Shown here one piece after another: positions 8,146 through 16,297 of a stretch of 47,036 bases of DNA. Both the position numbers and the translations under genes were made by a program. The DNA is taken from the NCBI GenBank assembly GCA_017534705.1, contig JAFXVU010000062.1, positions 1 through 47,036 on the forward strand, in the 5' to 3' direction. The stretch is from Bacteroidaceae bacterium. Its GTDB lineage: Bacteria; Bacteroidota; Bacteroidia; Bacteroidales; Bacteroidaceae. Below the pieces are notes generated by a model. The model saw only the letters and a program-made list of their open reading frames with translations. It was not told the DNA's origin and searched no databases. Position 1 is the first letter of the stretch. Each line of letters begins with the position of its first letter.

Positions 8146-8772
8146 ATGAAGAAGATTTTGTCCATTACATTGTTTGCTGTGGCTATGGTAGTAGCCATGC
8201 CAGCTAACGCACAGTTGAAGTTCGGTCTCAAGGGAGGTCTGAACATTAACAAGGTGAGTTTCTCACAGTCTGATATCAAGTCGGACAACCGAACGGGTTT
8301 CTTTGTAGGTCCAACTGCGCAATTCACCACTCCTCTCGGTATTGCTGTTGATGGTTCTGTGCTCTTTGACCAAAGGAACCTGAAAATGGAAGAAGGTGGC
8401 GCTGAGATGACTAAGCACCTCAACTACATCGACATTCCCATCAATGTACGCTATCAAGTAGGACTTGGCTCATTGGCAGGCGTATATTTCGCTACAGGTC
8501 CACAGTTCTCTTTCAACCTCGACGGCAAGACCTATGACCTTAAGGACTTGGGCGAGACAACCCGTCAGTATGAACTGAAGAAATCTGAGTTCGGTTGGAA
8601 TCTTGGCGCTGGTGTGCGTCTGCTTGGCCATCTTGAGATAGGTTACAATTATTGCTTCCCATTGGGCGAGACTTCGGAGATTAAGGATGGCAGCGCCGTT
8701 TCTACTGGCAAGAAAGTGTTCAAGTCGTTCAAGAACCAAACACATCAGGTGTCTGTGGCTTATATCTTCTAA
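8146..8772 (+). CDS. Outer-membrane beta-barrel protein (porin-like, OMP_b-brl_2 type)
   Basis: The 208-residue protein opens with a clear signal peptide (MKKILSITLFAVAMVVA) and a likely signal peptidase I site after AMPANA at residue 22-23. The mature part alternates polar and hydrophobic residues in about eight strands (LKFGLKGGLNINKV, GIAVDGSVLFDQ, YFATGPQFSFNL, VRLLGHLEIGYNY) and ends in an aromatic VAYIF, the usual barrel assembly signal. This matches small Bacteroidota barrel proteins annotated as porin family or outer membrane beta-barrel domain proteins. The substrate or role is unknown. It has its own promoter element and a strong terminator, so it is a single-gene transcript. Confidence 0.85.
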   Translation: MKKILSITLFAVAMVVAMPANAQLKFGLKGGLNINKVSFSQSDIKSDNRTGFFVGPTAQFTTPLGIAVDGSVLFDQRNLKMEEGGAEMTKHLNYIDIPINVRYQVGLGSLAGVYFATGPQFSFNLDGKTYDLKDLGETTRQYELKKSEFGWNLGAGVRLLGHLEIGYNYCFPLGETSEIKDGSAVSTGKKVFKSFKNQTHQVSVAYIF

Positions 8773-8789
8773 TCCTTTTTTTGACCTGA

Positions 8790-8839
8790 GAACAAGCGCC
8801 GTTGAAAGTCAGGAACTTTCCACGGCGCTTGTTCTTTTT
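8790..8839 (+). terminator. Intrinsic terminator after the outer-membrane protein gene
   Basis: A 19-bp stem with one mismatch (8790-8808 pairing with 8816-8834, GC-rich core GCGCCG/CGGCGC), a 7-nt loop and TTTTT at 8835-8839. On the plus strand it ends the barrel-protein transcript. Confidence 0.9.
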
Positions 8840-8903
8840 GGGAATCTATAGGCAATTCTAGGATAAGAATATCTAGGCGTTAACCTGATGTCTTTATGGA
8901 ATC

Positions 8904-10607
8904 CTAAATCGCCTTCTTCTCGTTGGCGTGAATGCAGATATCGACAATGTTGATGACATAGTCGCAGAGTTTCTCGCTCTCACAGACGATGTTGAGGTAC
9001 TGTGTGCCTATCTCGTAGGTATAGACGCCATTGTTCACGTCGAGCACGTTCTGGCTCTTGAGCTGGGTGCGGTAGTGGTTGATTTCGTTCTCCAGGTTGT
9101 ACGATTCACGGATAACCTTGGAATTGCGGTCGCCATCGAGAATCTTCTGCATGTTGTCGATGGCCTCGTCGCAGAGCTCAAACATGGCCTTGATGTGTCC
9201 TTGCTGCTTTTCGTTGAAGGCAATCTTCTTCTCGCGGTTGTTGCTGATTTCCTTGGCGAGGTGGTAGCAACTGTCGCCAATGCTCTCTATTTCGCTGATT
9301 TGCCTGAGCATATCGCGTATCTTCAGTTTGGACTCAGAACTCAACCTGCCTTCCGACACGAGGTTGAGGTATCTCGCTATCTCCAACTCCATGTTGTCGC
9401 TGATGGTCTCGTATTTCTCCACCCTTGCGAATTGCTTGCTGAATTCCTTATCCTCAGTGATTTCAGTGAGGTTGGCTGTGATGCCGAACATCTTGCGCAT
9501 GCGTTCTGAAAACAAGCTGATTTCCTTCTTGGCTGCAATGATGGAAAGCTCGGCAGTGGAAAGAATACCGCCAGAGATGAACTGAAGTCTGTAGTCATCG
9601 CCCGACTCGTCTTTCTTGTCGGGGATAATCATGCAGACGAGCTTTTCAATGGGTTTGATACACCAGATGAGTATCAATACGTTGCAGACATTGAAACTGG
9701 TGTGGAAGGCCGCTAGCACGGCATTGAGTATAGACTTGTCGGCGATGGGGGCTGTCGGGTCGTAACCTACGATGGAGCAGACGAAGCGAACAAAATAGGT
9801 ATAAATGCAGAGCACCCAGATAACACCGAAGACGTTGAAAATTAAGTGGGCCATAGCGGCGCGTCTGGCTTGGGTGCTTGCCGACATGGCAACGATGTTT
9901 GATGTGATGGTCGTACCGATGTTCTCACCCATCACCAATGCGATACCCATATATATATCGAGGGCTCCTGTGGAGCAGAGTGTCATGGTGATGGCCATGA
10001 TGGCAGCCGAACTCTGTACAGCGCAAGTGAGCAATCCACCGATGAGCAGGAAGAGCAAGTAGGAACCGTATCCCCATCCCGACAAGGAACCGAAGAAATT
10101 GAGGACGGCTTCGTTCTCACCGAGGTTCATGCTCTTGGCATTGGCGCTGAGGGTGGTGAGACCCAGCAGCATAAGGCTCAATCCCATGATGAACTCACCG
10201 ATGTTCTTGTGTTTGTTCTTGCTGGAATAAATCAATGCCATGGCGACGGTAATGGCGGCATAAACTACGAACACCATGTAGTTGCCACTTCCTCCCAATA
10301 CCATAATCCATGCTGTGGCCGTGGTACCGATGTTGGCACCCATGATGACTGATATGGCTTGTGCCAATGTGAGAATGCCTGCATTGACGAAGCTCACGGT
10401 CATCACCGTTGTGGCTGTGGAAGACTGGATGGAGGTGGTGATGAAAGCACCGGTTAACAGTCCAGTGAACCTGTTGGTGGTCATCGCTCCCAATACTTTT
10501 CGCAGCTGGCTACCAGCCATTTTCTGCAAGCCTTCGCTCATCACTTTCATACCGTACATGAGCAGGGCCACCGAACCAATAAGGGTCAAAAATGGTAAAT
10601 AATCCAT
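8904..10607 (-). CDS. Na+/phosphate cotransporter family protein with PhoU-like domain
   Basis: A sodium-driven phosphate transporter of the NptA/YjbB class. The N-terminal half holds about nine membrane segments in two inverted Na_Pi_cotrans repeats, each with the glutamine-serine-serine signature (TSIQSSTATT and AVQSSAAIM). The last 200 or so residues form a soluble helical PhoU-like domain probably facing the cytoplasm. I use the ATG giving MDYLPFLTLIG (567 residues); the frame stays open 24 codons further upstream, but that extension is Phe/Ser/Arg-rich and unlike family starts. The gene is transcribed alone, convergent with the outer-membrane protein gene and divergent from the nucleoside kinase. 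Phosphate as substrate is inferred from the family. Confidence 0.9.
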   Translation of the reverse strand: MDYLPFLTLIGSVALLMYGMKVMSEGLQKMAGSQLRKVLGAMTTNRFTGLLTGAFITTSIQSSTATTVMTVSFVNAGILTLAQAISVIMGANIGTTATAWIMVLGGSGNYMVFVVYAAITVAMALIYSSKNKHKNIGEFIMGLSLMLLGLTTLSANAKSMNLGENEAVLNFFGSLSGWGYGSYLLFLLIGGLLTCAVQSSAAIMAITMTLCSTGALDIYMGIALVMGENIGTTITSNIVAMSASTQARRAAMAHLIFNVFGVIWVLCIYTYFVRFVCSIVGYDPTAPIADKSILNAVLAAFHTSFNVCNVLILIWCIKPIEKLVCMIIPDKKDESGDDYRLQFISGGILSTAELSIIAAKKEISLFSERMRKMFGITANLTEITEDKEFSKQFARVEKYETISDNMELEIARYLNLVSEGRLSSESKLKIRDMLRQISEIESIGDSCYHLAKEISNNREKKIAFNEKQQGHIKAMFELCDEAIDNMQKILDGDRNSKVIRESYNLENEINHYRTQLKSQNVLDVNNGVYTYEIGTQYLNIVCESEKLCDYVINIVDICIHANEKKAI

Positions 10608-10657
10608 AAAAAGAAAATATTTTTCAGAATAAATAGATCTGTGTGAGAAAAAAATTG

Positions 10658-10665
10658 TATTTTTG
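10658..10665 (+). promoter_or_regulatory. Candidate -7 element of the nucleoside kinase gene
   Basis: TATTTTTG matches TAnnTTTG about 95 bp before the ATG at 10761. The surroundings are AT-rich and no -33 TTTG is correctly spaced, so support is limited. Confidence 0.35.
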
Positions 10666-10760
10666 AACACGCAAGTCATACGCTGTTTTCAGAGTAACAG
10701 GTACTTGTCGTTGGTGTTTATCCTACAATTTTACTTGATTAACCTTTATATAAGTTTTTT

Positions 10761-12419
10761 ATGATACAAATACTTTGCAAAAATACTAAAAAAACTGGTA
10801 ATTTTGAATTTGGAACGACTATTTTTGATATTTATAACAAATTCGGTGTACAATTACCTTATCCTCCCCTCTGTGCATACGTCAATAATCGTGTTGAGGG
10901 GCTTGATTACAGAGTCTATAAGAACAAGCAGGTGGAGTTTCTCGACTACACTCGCTATAATGGCATGAAGGTTTATGTACGTTCACTCTTCATGGTGCTG
11001 ATGAAAGCAGTTGATGATGTGTATGGTGACGAGGAGGGCAAACTCGATTTCGAGGCAACGGTGTCGAACGGCTATTTCTTCAAACTTGATATCGGGCGTG
11101 ATGTGACACTTCAGGATGTGGAACGCCTGAAAATTCGTATGCACGAAATTGTGGCGGCTGACATGCCTTTTGTCCATTACACACTGACTGCTGAAGAGGC
11201 TATCCCGCTCTTCCGTAAATATAAGTTGGAGAGCAAAGCGCTGTTGATGGAGAGTTTGGGCCATATTTATTATGAGTACTATAAACTGGGCGACACCATC
11301 GACCTTGATTATGGTCCGTTGGTGCCGAGCACAGGCTATCTGAAGTTGTTTGACTTGGTGAAATACTACGACGGTATTTTTCTCCGAGTGCCAGAGGAAG
11401 AACATCCTGACCGTCTCTGCGACATTGTGCGTCAGGACAAGATGCTAGCCAATTTCAAGGACACACACAAACTTTTGCGCATCACGGGCTTGAGTACAGT
11501 GGGTGAGCTTAATCGAGTCATCGAACGTGGAGAGGCAGGTACGCTCATCAAAGTGGCCGAGGCTTTGCAAGAGAAGAAAATAGCCAGAATTGCCGATGAA
11601 ATCATCAATAGAGGCAATGTGAAGATAGTGTTGATAGCTGGTCCGTCGTCGAGTGGAAAGACCACTTTCAGCAAGCGTCTGTCTGTGCAATTAGCGGCTT
11701 CGGGTATACGTCCTTTCGCCATTTCGCTGGATGATTACTTTGTGGACCGCGACCACACTCCTTTGGATGAGAAGGGTGAATACGACTATGAGTCGATTTA
11801 TGCACTTGACCTGCCTTTCTTCAACCAACAACTCAAGCAGATACTGGCAGGCGAGGATGTGTCGTTGCCAACCTACAATTTTGTCACTGGTGAGCGTGAG
11901 TTCAAGGGTAAGCATGTGCAGCTTACCGACAATATGATATTGGTGCTTGAGGGCATTCATGGACTCAATCCTCTGCTCACTAGCGAGATTCCCCCTGAGC
12001 AGAAATACAAGGTCTTTGTCTCGGCTTTGACGGGCATTAAACTTGATAAGCAGCATTTCATCTCGACCACCGACAATCGTCTGGTGCGCCGTATCGTGAG
12101 GGATTTCCGCTATCGTGGTGTGTCGGCTGTCGATACCATCAAGCGCTGGCCTTCTGTCAGATTGGGTGAGGAGAAATGGATTATGCCGTTCTCAGAGCAC
12201 GCAGATGTGATGTTCAACAGTGCATTGCTGTTTGAGTTGGCGGTTTTCAAGAACTATGCCTTGTCAATCATCGAGAATGTACGTGAGGATGTACCTCAAT
12301 ACTCTGAAGCGCATCATCTGAAGCATTTCCTCCGTTGCTTCAAGGCATTGCCCGAACAAGAACTGCCTCCCACTTCGCTCTTGCGAGAGTTCCTTGGAGG
12401 CAGCACCTTCAATTATTGA
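10761..12419 (+). CDS. Nucleoside kinase with TGS/ThrRS-like N-terminus (uridine kinase family)
   Basis: The 552-residue protein joins an N-terminal TGS-like segment (about 1-75) and a region resembling the editing-associated domain of threonyl-tRNA synthetase (about 80-270) to a C-terminal phosphoribulokinase/uridine kinase domain. The kinase P-loop GPSSSGKTT is at 293-301, followed by SLDDYFVDRDHTP and YDYESIYALDLP, typical of uridine kinases. The family is widespread in Bacteroidota and Firmicutes and is annotated as nucleoside kinase; the natural substrate is not settled. The stop lies only 7 bp from the stop of the convergent HD-domain gene, with no terminator between them. The family call is strong; substrate is uncertain. 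Confidence 0.88.
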   Translation: MIQILCKNTKKTGNFEFGTTIFDIYNKFGVQLPYPPLCAYVNNRVEGLDYRVYKNKQVEFLDYTRYNGMKVYVRSLFMVLMKAVDDVYGDEEGKLDFEATVSNGYFFKLDIGRDVTLQDVERLKIRMHEIVAADMPFVHYTLTAEEAIPLFRKYKLESKALLMESLGHIYYEYYKLGDTIDLDYGPLVPSTGYLKLFDLVKYYDGIFLRVPEEEHPDRLCDIVRQDKMLANFKDTHKLLRITGLSTVGELNRVIERGEAGTLIKVAEALQEKKIARIADEIINRGNVKIVLIAGPSSSGKTTFSKRLSVQLAASGIRPFAISLDDYFVDRDHTPLDEKGEYDYESIYALDLPFFNQQLKQILAGEDVSLPTYNFVTGEREFKGKHVQLTDNMILVLEGIHGLNPLLTSEIPPEQKYKVFVSALTGIKLDKQHFISTTDNRLVRRIVRDFRYRGVSAVDTIKRWPSVRLGEEKWIMPFSEHADVMFNSALLFELAVFKNYALSIIENVREDVPQYSEAHHLKHFLRCFKALPEQELPPTSLLREFLGGSTFNY

Positions 12420-12426
12420 TGTAAGA

Positions 12427-14892
12427 TTACCATTTGATGCGTCCGTTGGGGTCTGCTTCTTCCTCTATCTCGTCATCGTTGGGAGTGGATGTAGGGGCAG
12501 ACCTCTGATTGGTAACAACTATTCCGTTGTCTGCTTCGGGCAAGGGTTTGGTGTCGCCCAAATCGTTTGTGCCTTCTGTTTTGCCTTGTTGGCCATCGCC
12601 CTCGTTGTCGGCTTGGTTGCTGGCATTGGACGCATTGCTCTCGTTTGTGTCCATGGTGTCGGCTTGGGCATTGTTGCCGTTATTAGGTTCGTTGTTGCCT
12701 GAGTCGGTCTCTTTGTTCTCCGATTTATCCTTGGCTTCTGCCTCGTCGAGTGCTTTTGCGGTGGCCAGTGCGGTCTTGCCGTTCTCGTCGAGGTTGCTTT
12801 CTATTTGCTTCTTAGAGGTCTCGTTGAGTTCAGGATACACGATTCTGGAATGGTAGATGATTTTCAGCCTTTCCTTGAAGGTGGCTTTGGCAATGGAGAT
12901 GTCCTTGAAAGTGAGGGGCGATTCGAGAAAGAATCCCTCAGCGACCTGTCCGTCGATGATGCGGTCGACAAACTTGCTGATGCTATCCTCGGTGTATTCA
13001 CTGATGCTTCTTGACGCTGCCTCTATGGCATCGGACATCATCAGAATGGCTTCCTCCTTGGTTGACGGGTTGGGACCAGGATAGGTGAAAGGCTTCTCGT
13101 CAATGTCCTCATCGGGATGGGCGTTTTTGAAGGTGTTGTAGAAAAATTTTGCCTTACCCTTGCCGTGGTGAGTGAGTATGAAGCGCTTGATGATGTTGGG
13201 CAGGTGATGCTTGTCTGCCAGTTCAACTCCGTCAGTGACATGCCTGATGATGATTTGTGCGCTCTGCTGCGGTTCCATTCCCTCGAACTTGCTTGTCCCC
13301 GACGGCATGTTCTCTGTAAAATAGGATGGATTCATCATCTTGCCGATGTCGTGATACATGGCTCCTGTTCGAGCCAATTGGGTGTCGGCTCCTATCTTTT
13401 TCGCTACTTCCGACACCAGGTTGGCAACTTGCAAAGAGTGCTGGTAGGTGCCAGGGGCTTTTGTCGTGAGTTCCTGCAGGAGTTTGCTGTTGGGGTTGAC
13501 CAGTTCCACCAAGGTGACATCGGATGTCATGCCGAACACCTTCTCAAGGAACCAGAGCAGGGGGTAGGCGAAGAGAAGGAGGATACCGTTGGCGAAGAAA
13601 TAGATGAAGTATCTCATCTCCACTTTGTCCACGTTGTTCTCATGCAGCAAGGTGTAGGCTGTGTAGATGGTGCAGTAGGTGAGCACCACAAGTCCCGCGG
13701 TCTGCATCAGCTGGGCGCGGCTTGAGAGCTCGCTGAGACTGAAAATCGCCACCATTCCCGCCAGTAATTGGAAAATGACGAAATCGTAGGAGTAGTGGAG
13801 GAAAGACGAGATGATGAGCACCATGGAAACATGTACCAGAAAGGCTGTTCTCGAGTCCATGAAGACTCGTATCATGAGAGGTACCATGACAAAGGGCACA
13901 ATGGCAACGTTGAGCAAACTGTACTGCACCATCAGTTCGGCGATGATGATGAAGAAAGTCATCAAAGCGAAAGGCATGATGGACGTACGCATCTGGTCGA
14001 GGTAGTCGGAACGGTACTGCATGAGGTAGGTCAGCAACATGACGATGATGATGATGACGAATGTGGCCTGTCCCAGAATGATGATGTAGTTGGAGTTCGA
14101 CTGCTTGTGTTTGACCACTACCTGCCTATAGGATTCCAATTTGTTGTAGATGGCTGGTGTCACCACGTCGCCACGGTCCACAATCTTCTCTCCAACCCTG
14201 ACCATACCGAGGGTGGTGGATACATTCCTGCCCAGTTCTTCGCGCTCCTCAAGTGATTTAGTTTCGTTATAGGTGATGTTTTCCTGGAGAAGGCGGGTGA
14301 TGTCGAAGAGTTGTAACAATGGACGTCTGTAGTGAGCTGTATCGTAGCTCATGATAAACTCATAGGCCTTTCTTGGTGAGAACAATTCCTTGACTTGCAC
14401 ATGTTTGGCAGTGTTGCCAGATATCAGTCTCACTGTCTTGATTTCCTCTTCCTTCAAGTAGTTGTAGTTCTCAGTGGAAACCAGATAGTGAGCGTAAATG
14501 GTATCGAGAATTGTGGCGATGTGTTTTTTATAGAGCACCACCTCCTCGGGTGTCAGCCTGTCGTTTGTCACCACCATCTCTGAAAGCACTTGTTTGGCAT
14601 TAGTTGCCGCTTGTTCATTGATGTCGTAGTAAGGTTGGAAAGCGCGCATCACACTGTCAAGCTCCTGTTTCACGAGTGTGCTGTCCTTGGAGATGGGAAA
14701 CGAGTAGTTGGCAATCAGGGTGGAGTAGAGCCAGGGATAGTTCACCTCATAGTTGTAGTTGAACTGGGAATCGCGTGGCATGAAGAACAAAATCAGCAAA
14801 GTGGTGGCCATCACAATAAAGATGGAATTGATGACCTTCAGCGCTTTCTTGTTCGGGCTTTTCTTCCTTGGTGTTACTCTTGCTGGTGCCAT
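12427..14892 (-). CDS. HD-domain membrane phosphodiesterase, PgpH family (putative c-di-AMP hydrolase)
   Basis: An 821-residue membrane protein of the 7TMR-HDED/PgpH type, known in Firmicutes to hydrolyse cyclic di-AMP. Order: an N-terminal membrane anchor (about 17-38), an extracytoplasmic 7TMR-HDED domain (about 40-265), seven membrane segments (about 268-450) and a cytoplasmic HD domain with H514/D515 in YHDIGKMMNP plus later metal-site residues (ILTHHGKGK). Residues 700-821 form a tail very rich in Asn, Asp, Glu, Gln and Ser, probably disordered, ending GRIKW; typical relatives stop soon after the HD domain. The gene follows thrC by 73 bp on the same strand, with a repeat array in the gap. 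The signalling substrate is inferred from the family, and no c-di-AMP synthase gene is in the window. Confidence 0.88.
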   Translation of the reverse strand: MAPARVTPRKKSPNKKALKVINSIFIVMATTLLILFFMPRDSQFNYNYEVNYPWLYSTLIANYSFPISKDSTLVKQELDSVMRAFQPYYDINEQAATNAKQVLSEMVVTNDRLTPEEVVLYKKHIATILDTIYAHYLVSTENYNYLKEEEIKTVRLISGNTAKHVQVKELFSPRKAYEFIMSYDTAHYRRPLLQLFDITRLLQENITYNETKSLEEREELGRNVSTTLGMVRVGEKIVDRGDVVTPAIYNKLESYRQVVVKHKQSNSNYIIILGQATFVIIIIVMLLTYLMQYRSDYLDQMRTSIMPFALMTFFIIIAELMVQYSLLNVAIVPFVMVPLMIRVFMDSRTAFLVHVSMVLIISSFLHYSYDFVIFQLLAGMVAIFSLSELSSRAQLMQTAGLVVLTYCTIYTAYTLLHENNVDKVEMRYFIYFFANGILLLFAYPLLWFLEKVFGMTSDVTLVELVNPNSKLLQELTTKAPGTYQHSLQVANLVSEVAKKIGADTQLARTGAMYHDIGKMMNPSYFTENMPSGTSKFEGMEPQQSAQIIIRHVTDGVELADKHHLPNIIKRFILTHHGKGKAKFFYNTFKNAHPDEDIDEKPFTYPGPNPSTKEEAILMMSDAIEAASRSISEYTEDSISKFVDRIIDGQVAEGFFLESPLTFKDISIAKATFKERLKIIYHSRIVYPELNETSKKQIESNLDENGKTALATAKALDEAEAKDKSENKETDSGNNEPNNGNNAQADTMDTNESNASNASNQADNEGDGQQGKTEGTNDLGDTKPLPEADNGIVVTNQRSAPTSTPNDDEIEEEADPNGRIKW

Positions 14893-14938
14893 AATCGTTT
14901 GCGTTTTAGAGTGGTTGGTGGATTCTTTAAGGTTTTTC

Positions 14939-14990
14939 CTGGGAACCTAGGATTTCTAGGATTTCCTAGATTTTCCTAGGATTTCCTAGA
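14939..14990 (-). repeat. Array of 9-10 bp CTAGGAAATC-type repeats at the thrC stop codon
   Basis: CTAG occurs at 14947, 14956, 14966, 14976 and 14986, at steps of 9, 10, 10 and 10 bp, with a degenerate copy (CTGG) at 14939. On the minus strand the unit reads CTAGGAAATC. The thrC TAG stop (14966-14968) is one of these CTAGs, so the last residues of ThrC (LLGNPRKI) are encoded by the array. Confidence 0.8.
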
Positions 14991-16279
14991 AGGAAAGCCT
15001 TGAAGTCGCTGAATGCTTTGGACATAGGCACAGACTCCTTGGTTCCTTTCATGAATGCGGCGAGTGTGGCGGGTATGTCAACTTTTTGGTTGATGACCGA
15101 CTGAACGGTGTCGAGGAACTTGGCAGGGTGTGCTGTCTCAAGGAAGACGCCTGTTTCACCTGCTTCCAGACCTTCGGCCAATGCCCTGTAGCCGCATGCA
15201 CCGTGTGGGTCGCAAAGATAGTGATTTTTTTTGTAAACTTCGCAAATAGTTTGACGGATTTGTTCGTCAGAGTATGTGGCGCCACTGATTTCGGCTGTGA
15301 TTTTGTCATGATCTCCTTTGTAGAGGTCATAAATGCGCGCGAAGTTGCTTGGGTCGCCCACGTCCATGGCATTGGCGATGGTCTGAATGGATGGCCGCGG
15401 GTTGTAAACTCCTGTCTGCAGATACTGATAGAAGATGTCGTTGGCGTTGTTGGCGGCAATGAAACGCTTGACAGGCAGTCCCATGTGCATTCCGAATATT
15501 CCGGAGGTGATGTTGCCGAAGTTGCCGCTTGGCACACAAATCACCAGATTGTCGGCCTTCCCCAGGCGTTTCATTTGGGCGTAGGCATAGAAATAGTAGA
15601 AAGACTGAGGCAGGAACCTGGCCACATTGATGGAGTTGGCCGATGTGAGTTTCATCTTCTTGTTGAGTTCCTCGTCCATAAATGCTGATTTCACCAGTGC
15701 CTGGCAGTCGTCGAACACGCCGTCAACCTCTATGGCTGTGATGTTCTGTCCTAATGTGGTGAACTGGCACTCCTGAATGGGGCTTACCTTTCCCTTGGGA
15801 TAGAGTACGTAGACATGTATGCCTTCTACACCGAGGAAGCCGTTGGCCACAGCCGACCCCGTGTCGCCAGAGGTGGCTACCAGTACGTTGACCTGTTGCT
15901 TACCCTCTTGGTGGATGAAATAACTGAGCAGACGGGCCATAAATCGGGCTCCGACATCCTTGAAGGCGAGGGTGGGGCCATGAAAGAGTTCCAGACTGTA
16001 GATGTTGTCGCTGACCTTTACCACAGGGCAATCGAACGCCAGGGTATCATAAACGATACGCTTCAGGTCGTCGGCGGGTACATCCTCGCCGAAGAAGGCG
16101 TCTGCCACTTGGTAGGCTATTTCTTGGAATGATAGGTCTTGGATGTTGTTGAAGAATTCTTGTGGCAGTTGCTTGATGCGTTCGGGCATGTAGAGACCTC
16201 TGTCCTCTGCCAGTCCTTTCACCACTGCCTTGTGCAAGGAGGCGAGTGGCGCTTTTTGGTTTGTGGAGTAGTATTGCAT
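14966..16279 (-). CDS. thrC: Threonine synthase
   Basis: ThrC converts O-phosphohomoserine to threonine with pyridoxal phosphate. The 437-residue protein begins MQYYSTNQKAPLASLHKAV like the E. coli/yeast-type synthases. The PLP lysine lies in the segment FHGPTLAFKDVGARF (about residues 104-118), and a glycine-rich phosphate loop is at VATSGDTGSAVANGF. It is the last gene of the thrA-kinase-thrC series, 18 bp after its upstream neighbour, which supports co-regulated threonine synthesis. Its last eight or so codons and stop lie in a repeat array, so the C-terminal end may vary between strains. Identification is secure. Confidence 0.96.
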   Translation of the reverse strand: MQYYSTNQKAPLASLHKAVVKGLAEDRGLYMPERIKQLPQEFFNNIQDLSFQEIAYQVADAFFGEDVPADDLKRIVYDTLAFDCPVVKVSDNIYSLELFHGPTLAFKDVGARFMARLLSYFIHQEGKQQVNVLVATSGDTGSAVANGFLGVEGIHVYVLYPKGKVSPIQECQFTTLGQNITAIEVDGVFDDCQALVKSAFMDEELNKKMKLTSANSINVARFLPQSFYYFYAYAQMKRLGKADNLVICVPSGNFGNITSGIFGMHMGLPVKRFIAANNANDIFYQYLQTGVYNPRPSIQTIANAMDVGDPSNFARIYDLYKGDHDKITAEISGATYSDEQIRQTICEVYKKNHYLCDPHGACGYRALAEGLEAGETGVFLETAHPAKFLDTVQSVINQKVDIPATLAAFMKGTKESVPMSKAFSDFKAFLLGNPRKI

Positions 16280-16297
16280 ATTTTGGTTTGTTGTTAT

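Noticed and set aside
10608-10679. 24-codon extension of the Na+/phosphate cotransporter
   Set aside because: The residues are not like a family N-terminus or a signal peptide, and the ATG at 10607 fits relatives.
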